Below, piece by piece: positions 43,237 through 53,003 of a DNA stretch of 60,729 bases. This DNA comes from DAITAZ01 sp036824045. Its GTDB lineage: Bacteria > Pseudomonadota > Gammaproteobacteria > Burkholderiales > Rhodocyclaceae. The notes under the pieces were generated by a model that was given only the letters and a program-made list of their open reading frames with translations, was not told the origin of the DNA and did not search any database. A program made the translations under genes and the position numbers. The stretch is from contig DAITAZ010000023.1 in assembly GCA_036824045.1 (NCBI GenBank), forward strand, positions 1 to 60,729, in the 5' to 3' direction. The stretch's first letter is position 1, and every line of letters starts with the position of its first letter.

Positions 43237-44364
43237 TCAGGCCATCTGGCCCAGGGTCTTGCGAAAGCGCGCCAGGGACAACGCGAACAGCAGGCCGCCG
43301 ATGACCAGCAGGGCAGCGAAGGGCCGCCACACCACGTCAAAGCCCGCGCCCCGGTAGAGGATGGCCTGGGCCAGCTCGGTAAAGTGGGTGGTGGGGGCGG
43401 CGAGCATGATGTCCTGCACCAGCCGGGGCATGCTCTCCCGCGGGGTGACACCGCCGGAGAGCAACTGCAGCGGGATCAGGGTGAGCACCATCAGCAGGCC
43501 GAACTGGGGCATGCTGCGCGCCAGGGTGGCCATGAAGATGCCCATGGAGGTGGTGGCGAACAAGTGCAGCGCCGCCCCCAGGAGAAAGAGGGGAATGGAC
43601 CCCTCCACCGGCACCCGCAGGGCGCCCTGCACCACCAGGTTGAGGGACAGGGTGGCCGCCACCAGCACCACCAGACCCATGGACCAGACCTTGGCCAACA
43701 TGATCTCGGTGGGGGTGACCGGCATCACCAGCAGATGCTCCACGGTGCCGTGCTCCCGCTCCCGGATCAGGGCGGCGCCGGTGAGGATGATGGAGAGCAT
43801 GGTGACCATGTTGATCACCTCCATCAGCGAACCGAACCAGGCCGACTGGAGCCCCGGGTTGAAGCGGGCCCGCAGCGCCAGGTCCACCGGCAGGGCCGTG
43901 CCGGCGCGATGCCGCTGCACGAATTCGCCCACCTCCGCCAGCACGATCTGCTGGATGTAGCCCGCCCCCGAAAAAGCCTGGCTCATGCGGGTGGCGTCCA
44001 CGTTGAGCTGCAGGGCCGGGGCCCGCCCTGCCAGCACGTCCCGCTGGAAGTTGGCGGGGATGGTGAGCACGAAGCTGAAGCGGCCCGCGTCCAGGGCCGG
44101 GTCCACCTCGGGCGGGCGCAGGCGCACCGGGGGATTGAAGCGGGGCGGATAAAAAGCGGCGATCACCCGGCCGGAAAGCGGCGAATCATCCTCATCCACC
44201 ACCCCGATGGCGGTGCGGTGCAGGGTCTCCGGCATGGCGGTGGCGGCGGCGTAGATCGCCACGCTGAAGGCGTAGACGATCAGCGCCAGCATCATCGGGT
44301 CCCGCCACAGGCTCCACAGCTCCTTGACGCCCAGGCGATAGATGTTGGACAGGCGACGTGGCAT
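43237..44364 (-). CDS. ABC-2 type transporter permease (YhhJ-like)
   Basis: This 375-aa inner-membrane protein starts with a helix (LWRDPMMLALIVYAFSVAIYA), has a periplasmic domain, and then five membrane segments in the ABC-2 pattern (SLMEVINMVTMLSIILTGAALIREREHGTVEHLLVMPVT). It starts one base after the RbbA-type gene, so the two are coupled. It is the separate permease half of the RbbA/YhiI/YhhJ type exporter. Substrate unknown. Confidence 0.9.
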   Translation of the reverse strand: MPRRLSNIYRLGVKELWSLWRDPMMLALIVYAFSVAIYAAATAMPETLHRTAIGVVDEDDSPLSGRVIAAFYPPRFNPPVRLRPPEVDPALDAGRFSFVLTIPANFQRDVLAGRAPALQLNVDATRMSQAFSGAGYIQQIVLAEVGEFVQRHRAGTALPVDLALRARFNPGLQSAWFGSLMEVINMVTMLSIILTGAALIREREHGTVEHLLVMPVTPTEIMLAKVWSMGLVVLVAATLSLNLVVQGALRVPVEGSIPLFLLGAALHLFATTSMGIFMATLARSMPQFGLLMVLTLIPLQLLSGGVTPRESMPRLVQDIMLAAPTTHFTELAQAILYRGAGFDVVWRPFAALLVIGGLLFALSLARFRKTLGQMA

Positions 44365-44365
44365 C

Positions 44366-47116
44366 TCAGCGCTCCTGTTTCTTCAGCAGCAGCACGGCCG
44401 CGCCCAGCACCACGGGAATGGCGGCCGCCAGAGCCCAGAACGCGGCGGACAAATCCGCCAGCCCCAGCCCCTTGCTGAACACCCCGCGGCTGATGACGAA
44501 CATGAAGCTGGCCGGATACACCTCGCCGATGAAGCGCCCCAGCCCCTCCAGCGAAGCCACCGGATGGATGAGCCCGGAAAATTGCACCGCGGGAATCAGG
44601 GTGCCGATGAGGGCGAAGAACAAGGCCGCGATCTGGCTACGGGTGACCGCAGAAGCCACCAGCCCCATGCCCGTGGCGATGAGCGAAAACAGCAGCGCCC
44701 CCAGGCACAGCGCCCCCAGGCTGCCCTTGATCGGCACGCCGAACACGGTGACGGCCGCCAGGCTCATGAGCACGAAGTTCGCCATCGCCAGGAGCACGTA
44801 GGGGAGCTGCTTGCCGATCAGGAATTCGCTGCGGGTGACGGGGGTGACGTAAAGATTGATGATGGAACCGAGTTCCTTCTCCCGCACCACCGCCAGGGCG
44901 GTGAGCATGGCCGGGAGCATGAGCAGCAGCAGGGGAATCACCGCCGGCACCATGGCGGGCAGGCTTTTCACGTCCGGGTTGTAGCGGAAGCGGGTTTCGA
45001 CGCGGGCGCTGGCGGGCAGGGCCAGCCCGGCACGGGCCTGCAACTGCTCGGCCAGCCAGTTCAGGTGGATGCCCTGCACGTAGCCCTTGATGGTTTCGCC
45101 CCGGGTGGGCATGGCGCCATCGATCCAGGCGGCGATCTCCACCGGCCGTCCGCGGGCTGCGTCCCGGGCAAAGCCCGGTGGAATCTCGATGGCCAGCGAG
45201 ATGTCGCCGCTGCGCATGCGCCGGTCCAGCTCGGCGTAATCGGCAATGGGCGAGCGTTCCACGAAGTAGCGCGAGCCGCTCAGGCCCAGGGTGTAGTTCT
45301 GGCTCAGGGTGGTCTGATCCCGGTCCAGCACGCCGTAGCGCAGGTTTTCCACATCCAGGGTGATGCCGTAGCCGATCACGAACATCAGCACCAGCGACCC
45401 CGCCAGCGCCAGCGTCGCCCGCACCGGGTCCCGCATCAGCTCCAGGGTTTCCCGCCACAGGTAGCTGACGATGCGGCCCAGGCTGCGCCGCACCCGCCCG
45501 CGGGCCACCGGGGTGGGCACCTCCGGCCCGGTGGCGACGGGGGCGGGCGCCGCCGGCGCCTCGCCCCCGCCCGCCTCCATCAGGTAGTCGATGAAGGCTT
45601 CTTCCAGGGTGGGCGTGCCCCGCCGCGCCACGAGGACCGCCGGGGCATCGCTGTCCAGCACCCGGCCGGCATGCATCATGGACATCCGGTCGCAGCGGGC
45701 CGCCTCGTTCATGAAGTGGGTGGAGATGAAGATGGTCACCCGGTCCCGGCGGGAGAGCTCGATCATCAGCCGCCAGAAAGCGTCCCGGGCCACCGGGTCC
45801 ACCCCGGAGGTGGGTTCGTCCAGGATCAGCAACTCCGGCTTGTGCACCATCGCCACCGCCAGCGACAGCCGCTGCCGCATGCCCAGGGGCAGTTGCTCGG
45901 GCAGGGCGTCGAGCACTTCCCCCAGGCCGAAGCGGCCCACCATCTCGTCCACCCGAGCCGGGATGTCCGCTTCCGGCACGTGGAACAGCCGGGCGTGGAG
46001 CACCAGGTTCTGGCGCACCGTCTGCTCGCCATAGAGCGAGAAACTCTGGGACATGTATCCCACCCGGCGCCGGGTTTCCATGTCTGCGGCGTCCACTTCC
46101 CGGCCGAACAGCCAGGCCCGCCCCGCGGTGGCGGGCAGCAGGCCGGTGAGCATTTTCATGGTGGTGGTCTTGCCGCAACCGTTGGAGCCGAGAAAGCCGA
46201 AGATCTCGCCGCGCCGGATGCGGAAATTGACGTGATCCACCGCCACGAAGTCGCCAAAGCGCATGGTCAGGTCCCGCGCCTCGATGGCGATGTCCTCCGC
46301 CCCCTCGTCCATCAGGGGCGGGATGACCACCGGTGTGTGCCCGAGGCGCTTGGCCTCGGGCAGCAGGGCGATGAACGCGGCTTCGAGGCTGGCGCACCCG
46401 GTTTGCGCCAGCAGGGCAGCCGGGCTCCCCGTGGCCAGCACCCGCCCATCGTCCATGGCCACCAGCCAGTCGAAGCGCTGCGCCTCATCCATGTAGGCGG
46501 TGGCCACCAGCACGCCCATGGCCGGCCGGCCGCGCCGGATGCTGGCGATCAGCGCCCAGAATTGCGCCCGGGCCAAGGGGTCCACGCCGGTGGTGGGCTC
46601 GTCCAGAATCAGCAGATCCGGGTCGTGGATCAGGGCGCAGCACAGGCCCAGCTTCTGCTTCATGCCGCCGGAAAGCTTGCCCGCCGGCCGGTCGAGAAAG
46701 GGATGCAGCCCGGTGCTGCGGGTGAGCGTGTCGATGCGCCGCCGCCGTTCGGCGCGACCGTGCCCGAACAGGCGCGCGAAGAACTGCAGGTTTTCCTCCA
46801 CCGACAAGGTGGGGTAGAGGTTACGGCCCAGGCCCTGAGGCATGTAGGCGATGCGCGGACACACCGCCCGGCGGTGCGCGGCCTGGGCCATGTCGCCGCC
46901 CAGCACCTCCACCCGCCCCTGCTGCAGGACCCGTGCCCCGGCCACCAGCGCCAGCAGGCTGGATTTGCCCACCCCGTCCGGGCCGATCAGGCCCACCATC
47001 CGCCCGGCGGGGATCTCCAGGCTGACCTGGTCCAGGGCCTGCACGGCGCCGTAGCGCAAGCTCACGCCCTCCAGGCGCAGCGCCACCGGCGATGGCAGAA
47101 CGGGGTTCGGAGCCAT
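44366..47116 (-). CDS. rbbA: RbbA-type fused ABC transporter (two ATPases plus ABC-2 permease)
   Basis: This 916-aa protein matches E. coli RbbA (911 aa): two ATP-binding cassettes and an ABC-2 permease in one chain. The first cassette has GPDGVGKSSLL and LSGGMKQKLGL (about residues 40-150). The second has GSNGCGKTTTMKML, LGMRQRLSLAVAMVHKPELLILDEPT (about 300-440). The permease occupies about 550-916. RbbA was studied as a ribosome-associated ATPase, but this operon context with HlyD and an outer-membrane factor indicates export. Confidence 0.92.
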   Translation of the reverse strand: MAPNPVLPSPVALRLEGVSLRYGAVQALDQVSLEIPAGRMVGLIGPDGVGKSSLLALVAGARVLQQGRVEVLGGDMAQAAHRRAVCPRIAYMPQGLGRNLYPTLSVEENLQFFARLFGHGRAERRRRIDTLTRSTGLHPFLDRPAGKLSGGMKQKLGLCCALIHDPDLLILDEPTTGVDPLARAQFWALIASIRRGRPAMGVLVATAYMDEAQRFDWLVAMDDGRVLATGSPAALLAQTGCASLEAAFIALLPEAKRLGHTPVVIPPLMDEGAEDIAIEARDLTMRFGDFVAVDHVNFRIRRGEIFGFLGSNGCGKTTTMKMLTGLLPATAGRAWLFGREVDAADMETRRRVGYMSQSFSLYGEQTVRQNLVLHARLFHVPEADIPARVDEMVGRFGLGEVLDALPEQLPLGMRQRLSLAVAMVHKPELLILDEPTSGVDPVARDAFWRLMIELSRRDRVTIFISTHFMNEAARCDRMSMMHAGRVLDSDAPAVLVARRGTPTLEEAFIDYLMEAGGGEAPAAPAPVATGPEVPTPVARGRVRRSLGRIVSYLWRETLELMRDPVRATLALAGSLVLMFVIGYGITLDVENLRYGVLDRDQTTLSQNYTLGLSGSRYFVERSPIADYAELDRRMRSGDISLAIEIPPGFARDAARGRPVEIAAWIDGAMPTRGETIKGYVQGIHLNWLAEQLQARAGLALPASARVETRFRYNPDVKSLPAMVPAVIPLLLLMLPAMLTALAVVREKELGSIINLYVTPVTRSEFLIGKQLPYVLLAMANFVLMSLAAVTVFGVPIKGSLGALCLGALLFSLIATGMGLVASAVTRSQIAALFFALIGTLIPAVQFSGLIHPVASLEGLGRFIGEVYPASFMFVISRGVFSKGLGLADLSAAFWALAAAIPVVLGAAVLLLKKQER

Positions 47117-47131
47117 GCGCCGCCGTGCGCC

Positions 47132-48199
47132 TCAGTCCACCGTCACCGCCAGGCGCTCCGGCCACGCGCTCTGGGGGTCCAGCCTGACCCAGGCCACCCC
47201 CGGCAAGCCGGTCTTGACCTGTTGCAGGTGCTTGACCAGCAAGGCCCGGTCAATCTGCGCCTTGACCCGGAACATCAGCTTCTGCCGCTCGCTGGCGGTT
47301 TCCACGGTCTTCGGGGTGAACTGCGCCACGCTGGCCACAAAACTCACCCGGGCAGGGATCACATACTGGGGCGCGGCGTCGAGCACGATCCGCACCTCGC
47401 TGCCCAGCGCCACCCGCCCGGCCACCGCCTCGGGCAGGAAGAAGCTCATGTACACCTCCGTCAGGTCCACCAGGTTCAGCACCTTGCCCCCGGCGCCAAG
47501 CACCTCGCCCGGCTGGGCGATGCGGTACTGCACACGGCCGTCCCGCGGGGCGACGAGCAGGCTGTCGGCCAGATCGGCGTCGATGCGCGCCACCGTGGCC
47601 CGCGCCGCCGTCTCGCTGGCCCTGGCGCCCGTCACCTGGGTGCGGGCAGCCACCACGGCCGCGCCCGCCGCCTTGACCTGGGCCCGCGTTGCCGCCAGCG
47701 CGGCCTCCACACTGCGCACACGCGCCCGGTCGTCGTCCAGCTCCTGCCCCGAGGACGCCCCTTCCTGCGCCAGGGTCTCCGAGCGAGCCAGGCGCCGACG
47801 GGCGGCATCCAGTTCACTCTCCCGCTGCAGCACCACCGCCTGGGCGGCCTCCAGGTCCGCCTGGCGCAGGGCCACCTGGGCCTCGGCGCCCGCCACCCCG
47901 TGCTCGGCCTGCCACTGCCGGGCCGCGGCCTCGTCGCGCTGGGCCTGCACACTCTGCACCTGCATCCGCGCCAGGGGCTGGCCCGCCCGGACCAGTTCGC
48001 CCTCCGCCACCAGGACCGCGTCCACCCGGCCCGGCAGCTTGGTGGCCACGTCCACGTCGGTGGCCTCGATACGGCCATTGCCGCTGGCAAAACCCGGGCC
48101 GGGGCCCGTGTCGCGCAGGACCGACCAGGCGCCAAAACCCAGCCCCGCCATCAGCACCAGGGCGGCCGCGGGCAAGTATTTACGGTGTGAGGGGTTCAT
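47132..48199 (-). CDS. HlyD family membrane fusion protein (YhiI-like)
   Basis: This 355-aa periplasmic adaptor has an N-terminal anchor (about residues 8-28), a lipoyl-like half (GRIEATDVDVATKLPGRVDAV), a long coiled-coil hairpin (about residues 80-190, rich in Ala, Arg, Gln) and the second lipoyl half LLVAPRDGRVQYRIAQPGEV. It links the RbbA/YhhJ transporter to the outer-membrane protein. The four-gene order OMF-HlyD-RbbA-permease is a single operon. Confidence 0.92.
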   Translation of the reverse strand: MNPSHRKYLPAAALVLMAGLGFGAWSVLRDTGPGPGFASGNGRIEATDVDVATKLPGRVDAVLVAEGELVRAGQPLARMQVQSVQAQRDEAAARQWQAEHGVAGAEAQVALRQADLEAAQAVVLQRESELDAARRRLARSETLAQEGASSGQELDDDRARVRSVEAALAATRAQVKAAGAAVVAARTQVTGARASETAARATVARIDADLADSLLVAPRDGRVQYRIAQPGEVLGAGGKVLNLVDLTEVYMSFFLPEAVAGRVALGSEVRIVLDAAPQYVIPARVSFVASVAQFTPKTVETASERQKLMFRVKAQIDRALLVKHLQQVKTGLPGVAWVRLDPQSAWPERLAVTVD

Positions 48200-48224
48200 C
48201 GGTTCGCCCCGGGGGAAGAGGATT

Positions 48225-49667
48225 TCATGGTTCGCACCGGCCCGCGGCATCGGCGCCGCCACCCAGCGCCACATAGAGGGCCACCTGGGCACTGCGCACG
48301 GCCCGCCGGGCCTGCACCCGCTGCTGCGCCACGGCCAGCAGGTCCCGCTCCGCGTCGAGCACCTCCAGGTAGCGGGTGGCGCCGCTGTCGTAGCGCAGCC
48401 GGGCCAGCCGGGCCCGCTCGCGCTGGGTGGCCTGCATGGCATCCAGGGTCCGGGCCTGTTCCACCAGCCACGCCCGGGCGGAAAGGGCATCGGCCACTTC
48501 GCGGAAGGCCTGCTGCACCACCTGCTCATAGCGCACCACCGCCGCCTCGCGCCGAACCTGGGCCAGATCCAGCGCCGCCTGCCGACGCCCGCCGTCGAAG
48601 ATGGGCAGGCTGATGGTCGGCGCAAAGCTCCACAGCGCACTGCCGTCCCGGAACAAGCCCTCCAGCTCGGCGCTGCCGGTGCCATAGGCGGCGGTCAGGG
48701 CAATGCGCGGGAAGAAGGCGGCACGCGCCGCGCCAATGTTGGCGTGGGCCGCGCGCAAGGCGTGTTCCGCCGCCATCACATCCGGCCGGGCGGCGAGCAG
48801 GCGCGAGGGCAAGCCGGCCTGCAGCGGGGCGAGTTCGTCCGGCGGGTCCGGCCGCGCGGTGTCCGCCTGGGGCAGGAGCGACGCGCCTCCCAGGAGCAGG
48901 TTCAGGGCGTGAGCCTGGGCGGCCCGCGCCTGCTCCAGTTGGGCCAGCAGCGCCGAGGCCTGCTGCCACAGCACCTCCGCCTGGGCGAGCTCCAGCCGGG
49001 AGGCCGCGCCCAGCGCCTCCCGGCGGCGGAAGATGCGCAGCGACTCGGCCCGGCTCTGGGCCGTACGGCGTGCCAGCCCGATGCGTTCATCGAGTTCGCC
49101 CAGGCTCAGATAGGCGTCGGCAGTCTGGGCGATCACCGACAGCCGCACGGCGCGGGCCGCGGCCTCGGTGGCCAGGTAGTTTTCCAGCGCCGCCGCGTTC
49201 AGGTTGCGCACCCGGCCCCAGAAATCCAGTTCCCAGGCGTTGAACCCCACCCCGAGCTGGAACTGGTTACCCAACAACCGGCGCCGGGAGAGGTTCAGGT
49301 CCGCCGGCACGCTGGCGCGGGTGGCATCGAACTCCGCTGCCAGCAGGGGCCAGCGCTCCCCCTGCTGGATGCCATGGGCGGCGCGGGCTTCCTCCACCCG
49401 CAGCAGGGCGGCGCGCAGATCGTGATTGTGCGCAAGCGCCTGGCGGATGGCCCCCTGCAGGCCAGCATCGGTGAAGTAGCCGCACCAGCTCAGGCCACGG
49501 GCATCCGCCCCATCGACCTGCTCATCCAGGGCGTACGCACCGGGCAGGCCCACGGCGGGGGGCTGGTACCCGGGCGCCAGCGCAACGCAGCCGGCCAGCA
49601 GCACGCCCGCGCAACCGGCCATCCAGGGGGCGAACCGTCCTGCGCCGCCTGCGGAGAAAGTGCCCAT
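48225..49667 (-). CDS. RND-type outer-membrane lipoprotein factor (NodT/OprM family)
   Basis: This 480-aa TolC-like outer-membrane efflux duct has a lipoprotein signal (VLLAGC). Two OEP repeats follow, with GLPGAYAL near the start, FNAWELDFWGRVRNLNAAALENYLAT, and a repeated RPDVMAAEHALRAAHANIGAARAAFFPRI. It is the first gene of the operon and faces a divergent TetR gene. Export substrate unknown. Confidence 0.93.
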   Translation of the reverse strand: MGTFSAGGAGRFAPWMAGCAGVLLAGCVALAPGYQPPAVGLPGAYALDEQVDGADARGLSWCGYFTDAGLQGAIRQALAHNHDLRAALLRVEEARAAHGIQQGERWPLLAAEFDATRASVPADLNLSRRRLLGNQFQLGVGFNAWELDFWGRVRNLNAAALENYLATEAAARAVRLSVIAQTADAYLSLGELDERIGLARRTAQSRAESLRIFRRREALGAASRLELAQAEVLWQQASALLAQLEQARAAQAHALNLLLGGASLLPQADTARPDPPDELAPLQAGLPSRLLAARPDVMAAEHALRAAHANIGAARAAFFPRIALTAAYGTGSAELEGLFRDGSALWSFAPTISLPIFDGGRRQAALDLAQVRREAAVVRYEQVVQQAFREVADALSARAWLVEQARTLDAMQATQRERARLARLRYDSGATRYLEVLDAERDLLAVAQQRVQARRAVRSAQVALYVALGGGADAAGRCEP

Positions 49668-49766
49668 CGCTCACCTGTAGCCAAGCCCCGCCTGCGGGAC
49701 GGGTGCCGCCCGGTCGGCACGGCTTGCGCGGCGGGGAATACGGCTCCCCCCTCCTTGCGCCTGTCT

Positions 49767-49786
49767 TACCGACTCGTTGGTCGGTA
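49767..49786. promoter_or_regulatory. TetR operator palindrome between efflux operon and regulator
   Basis: TACCGAC (49767-49773) and GTCGGTA (49780-49786) are perfect arms with a 6-base spacer, a classic TetR-family operator shape. A TATACT -10 (49785-49790) overlaps its right edge and would drive the TetR gene on the plus strand, so the repressor likely blocks both divergent promoters. Confidence 0.75.
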
Positions 49787-49858
49787 TACTAAACAGGCTC
49801 CCGCTTCCAAAGTTCTGACCACGGTCAACCTTGCTGCACTGCAAAAGCGACGTCCATC

Positions 49859-50491
49859 ATGCCCCCCTCCCCTGCCCGGCCCCGGCTGCGCCTGAAACCT
49901 GAAGCCCGCATTCCCCTGATCCTCGACGCCGCCCTGGCGGAGTTTTCCGCCCGCGGCTACGGGGGCACCCGCATGGACGACATCGCGCGCCGGGCGGGGC
50001 TCTCGAAAGGGGGGCTCTATGCCCACTTTGTCAGCAAGGAAAACGTGTTCGACGCCCTGCTACGGCGCAGCCTGAGCCCACCGCAACTGGATGTGGCCGC
50101 CATGCTCGACGGGGCGAGCACGCTCGAAGGGCTGGCGGATCAACTGGTGGCCGCGCTGCACGCGGGGCTGGCGGACGCGGCGTCTGTGGCCACGGCTCGC
50201 CTGCTGCTGGCCGAGGGCTACCGGGCGCCGGAGGTGGTTCGCCTGTGGCACACGAACCTGATGGAAGCCCTGCTCGGGCAGTTGGCTGACTTGATCGAAC
50301 AGGCGCACGCCCGGGGACTGTGTGCGCGGGGGATACTGAGCGAGGAACCCCGGTTCATCGTCTCGCCCGTGGTGCATTGGATGGTGCAGCAGATCGCGCT
50401 CGGCCCCCTGGATGAAACCGGCCTGGCGGCCGCCCGGCAGACCCACGCCCGACTGCTGTGTGCCTTGCTCGCCCCCCGGGCCGGTGCCTGA
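49859..50491 (+). CDS. TetR/AcrR family transcriptional regulator
   Basis: This 210-aa repressor has the N-terminal helix-turn-helix, ILDAALAEFSARGYGGTRMDDIARRAGLSKGGLYAHF (TetR signature about residues 20-58), and a ligand-binding C-terminal domain with mixed helices. It is divergent from the RbbA-type export operon, and the operator palindrome lies between them. Likely ligand is the exported compound; identity unknown. Confidence 0.93.
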   Translation: MPPSPARPRLRLKPEARIPLILDAALAEFSARGYGGTRMDDIARRAGLSKGGLYAHFVSKENVFDALLRRSLSPPQLDVAAMLDGASTLEGLADQLVAALHAGLADAASVATARLLLAEGYRAPEVVRLWHTNLMEALLGQLADLIEQAHARGLCARGILSEEPRFIVSPVVHWMVQQIALGPLDETGLAAARQTHARLLCALLAPRAGA

Positions 50492-50503
50492 GGGCTTACA
50501 CCC

Positions 50504-50869
50504 TCACCACAAACCGGAGAGACGGCGTAGCCGGCTGGGCTCCGGACGGGGCTCCGGCCGCCGGGCCACGTAGACGAGCCCGGGTTCGATGAGCAATTCC
50601 CGATTACCGATCCGGGTCCGGTCCGGCGCTTCGGCCAAGCGGTCGAACTCATAACACAGGCCAGCAAAGCAGACCCGGTTGTAGATGGCCGCATCACCCA
50701 TGCGGCCGATGACGTCGCCGCGCCCCTCCAGCGCATGCTCGTCCTGCAGATACACGCCCTCCTGATCGATGGCCTCGGCCCGCGCCCGGAACAGGCTGTC
50801 GAGCCGCAGCAACCAGGCGGGCACCAGCATCGCCACCACCAACACCACAGGCACAGGATCCATCTTCAC
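50504..50869 (-). CDS. Small hypothetical protein with N-terminal membrane segment
   Basis: The 121-aa product has one N-terminal hydrophobic segment (about residues 5-22, VPVVLVVAMLVPAWLL), followed by a polar part with GDVIGRMGDAAIYNRVCFAGLCYEFD and an Arg/Pro-rich tail. GAGGG lies 6 bases before the ATG, which supports it as a real gene. I do not recognise a family. It is convergent with the TetR gene and 199 bases from bioC; the space between holds nothing I can name. Confidence 0.55.
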   Translation of the reverse strand: MKMDPVPVVLVVAMLVPAWLLRLDSLFRARAEAIDQEGVYLQDEHALEGRGDVIGRMGDAAIYNRVCFAGLCYEFDRLAEAPDRTRIGNRELLIEPGLVYVARRPEPRPEPSRLRRLSGLW

Positions 50870-51068
50870 CCGCCCTCACGTAAGCCCACGCTATCGCACA
50901 TCACTCCGCCCCTGCGGAGCATCCTGTGGTCACGGCTGCCTGGGCACCCATGCACCACAATGGGGTTAACGGAGCCAGAGCCATTCACGTTGAAAAGTGT
51001 AAGAGAGCAAAAACCCGGGCAATTCACCCGTCGTTTTTCCAGGCACATCCAGACAAACCCTGTTCCAG

Positions 51069-51971
51069 CTACAACGACGCACCACCGCGGGGCTGGAAGC
51101 GGATGATTGCGCGCCCGTCGTCGGTCACCCGGGGCTGCGGGCGCCAGGCATGGCCGTACACCACCTCAAAGGTGGCCGGCAGGCGGTCTGCCGAACGCAA
51201 GGTCTCGTAGGCGTCCACCATCCGCGCCCAGGCATGGCGCCCCATCAGCCCCCGGGCACGGACATCGGCGGCCAGGGTGGCGCCATTGGCGCGCAGGTCC
51301 AGGGCCAGGGCGCGGACAGATTCATAGGTGAGCGTGATGGTTTCCATGTCCATCACCGGGTCGCCGAAACCCGCGCCCACCAGCATGTCCCCCAGATCGT
51401 GCATGTCGATGAAGCGGTGTACATGCACGCCGGGCGAGGCCTGGGCGAAGGCATCGCGCAATTCCCGCAGGGTGTCCGGCCCCAGACAGGCGAACATGAG
51501 CAGCCCCCCCACCTCCAGCACCCGATGCATCTCCGCCAGCACGGCCTGGGGCTCGGCAAACCAGTGGAGCAGGAAGTTGGACCAGAGCAGGGAGACACTG
51601 CGATCCGCCAGCGGTAGCGCAGCGGCGTCGGCCACGCACACTGGCCGCTCGTTGCGGGGCCGCCCCAGGCGGGCCAACCGGCGCAGCCAGGAGCCTTCTT
51701 CCCGCGCCGAAGCCAGCAGGGTGGCGCTGCGATCGAGGCCGATCACCCGCGCATCGGGGAAGCGAGCCGCCAGCGGCGCCAGATCGCTCCCGGTGCCACA
51801 ACCCAGGTCCAGCACCCGGCCGGGCGCGACCTTGATGTAGTCCAGCCGCTCCAGCATGCGGCGCGCGACCTCCCGCTGCAGGACCGCCGCGGCGTCGTAG
51901 CTGGGCGCGGCCCGGTCGAAGTGGCGGGCAACCGTCCGCCGGTCGAGCGGATGGGGCGAACGGTCAGCCAT
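51069..51971 (-). CDS. bioC: Malonyl-ACP O-methyltransferase
   Basis: BioC methylates malonyl-ACP with SAM to start the pimelate route to biotin. The 300-aa product has RTVARHFDRAAPSYDAAAVLQREVARRMLERL at the N-terminus and the SAM-binding VLDLGCGTGSDLAPLAARFP. LLWSNFLLHWF and MFACLGPDTLREL are also typical of BioC. It follows bioB by 18 bases on the same strand, so both form a biotin operon fragment. Confidence 0.95.
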   Translation of the reverse strand: MADRSPHPLDRRTVARHFDRAAPSYDAAAVLQREVARRMLERLDYIKVAPGRVLDLGCGTGSDLAPLAARFPDARVIGLDRSATLLASAREEGSWLRRLARLGRPRNERPVCVADAAALPLADRSVSLLWSNFLLHWFAEPQAVLAEMHRVLEVGGLLMFACLGPDTLRELRDAFAQASPGVHVHRFIDMHDLGDMLVGAGFGDPVMDMETITLTYESVRALALDLRANGATLAADVRARGLMGRHAWARMVDAYETLRSADRLPATFEVVYGHAWRPQPRVTDDGRAIIRFQPRGGASL

Positions 51972-51989
51972 GGGCGCGGCCTTGCCGGC

Positions 51990-52982
51990 TCAAACCGCCT
52001 TCAGGCCCAGGCGGGCGAACAACTGGCTGTCCCGGTCCTCCCCCGGATTGCCGGTCGTGAGCAAACGCTCACCCCAGAAGACCGAGTTGGCGCCCGCCAG
52101 GTAGCACAGCGCCTGCAGCTCGTCGGACATTTCCTGGCGGCCGGCGGACAGCCGCACATAGCTCCTGGGCATGGTGATGCGGGCGGCGGCAACGGTGCGG
52201 ACGAACTCCAGCGGGTCCAGCCCGCCGGCCTGCCCCATGGGCGTGCCCTCCACCGCCACCAGGTTGTTGATGGGTACGGATTCCGGCGCCGGGCTCATGT
52301 TGGCCAGCTCCGCCAGCAGGGCCGCCCGCTGGCGCCGGCTTTCGCCCATGCCGATGATGCCTCCGCAACAGACGTTGATGCCGGCATCGCGCACCTTGTG
52401 CAGGGTATCGAAGCGGTCCTGCATGGTGTGGGTGGTGATCACCTGGCCGTAGAACTCGGGCGCGGTGTCGATGTTGTGGTTGTAGTAATCCAGCCCGGCG
52501 TCCTTGAGCTTTTCCGCCTGGCCGTCCTTGAGCATGCCCAGGGTGACGCAGGTTTCCAGGCCCAGATCCTTCACCGCGCGGATCATGTCCGCCACCTGGT
52601 CCAGGTCCTTGTCCTTCGGGCCGCGCCAGGCGGCACCCATGCAGAAGCGGGACGCCCCGGTGGCCTTGGCCTCCCGCGCAGCGCTCACCACGTCGTCCAC
52701 GGACATCAGCTTCTCGCGCTCCACGTGGGTGTCGTAGCGGGCGGACTGGGAGCAATAGCCGCAGTCCTCGGAGCAGCCCCCGGTCTTGATGGAAAGCAGC
52801 GTGGAACGCTGCACCGCGTTGGCGTCGAAATTGGCCCGGTGCACCTGCTGGGCCTGCCACAGCAGATCGTTGAAAGGCAGCTCGAACAACGCCACGATGC
52901 GTTCCACCGTCCAGCGCTCGCTGGTGCGGGAAGCGGTTTCGGAGGCGGCGACGGCAACCGCTTCAGATGCAACAGAGACCAT
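51990..52982 (-). CDS. bioB: Biotin synthase
   Basis: BioB is a radical SAM enzyme that inserts sulfur into dethiobiotin. The 330-aa protein has CSEDCGYCSQSARY with the Cx3Cx2C cluster ligands. The second [2Fe-2S] cluster is represented by cysteines such as in FCMGAAWRGPKDKD, LETCVTLGML and INVCCGGIIGMGE. GGAAG lies 6 bases before the ATG. A good sigma70 promoter with an overlapping palindrome precedes it. Only bioB and bioC are in the window. Confidence 0.96.
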   Translation of the reverse strand: MVSVASEAVAVAASETASRTSERWTVERIVALFELPFNDLLWQAQQVHRANFDANAVQRSTLLSIKTGGCSEDCGYCSQSARYDTHVEREKLMSVDDVVSAAREAKATGASRFCMGAAWRGPKDKDLDQVADMIRAVKDLGLETCVTLGMLKDGQAEKLKDAGLDYYNHNIDTAPEFYGQVITTHTMQDRFDTLHKVRDAGINVCCGGIIGMGESRRQRAALLAELANMSPAPESVPINNLVAVEGTPMGQAGGLDPLEFVRTVAAARITMPRSYVRLSAGRQEMSDELQALCYLAGANSVFWGERLLTTGNPGEDRDSQLFARLGLKAV

Positions 52983-53003
52983 GGATCACTTCCGTAAATA
53001 CAA

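Noticed and set aside
44342..48190. A 1282-codon plus-strand open frame opposite the RbbA operon
   Set aside because: Antisense shadow of high-GC coding sequence, with His/Gln-rich composition and no motifs.
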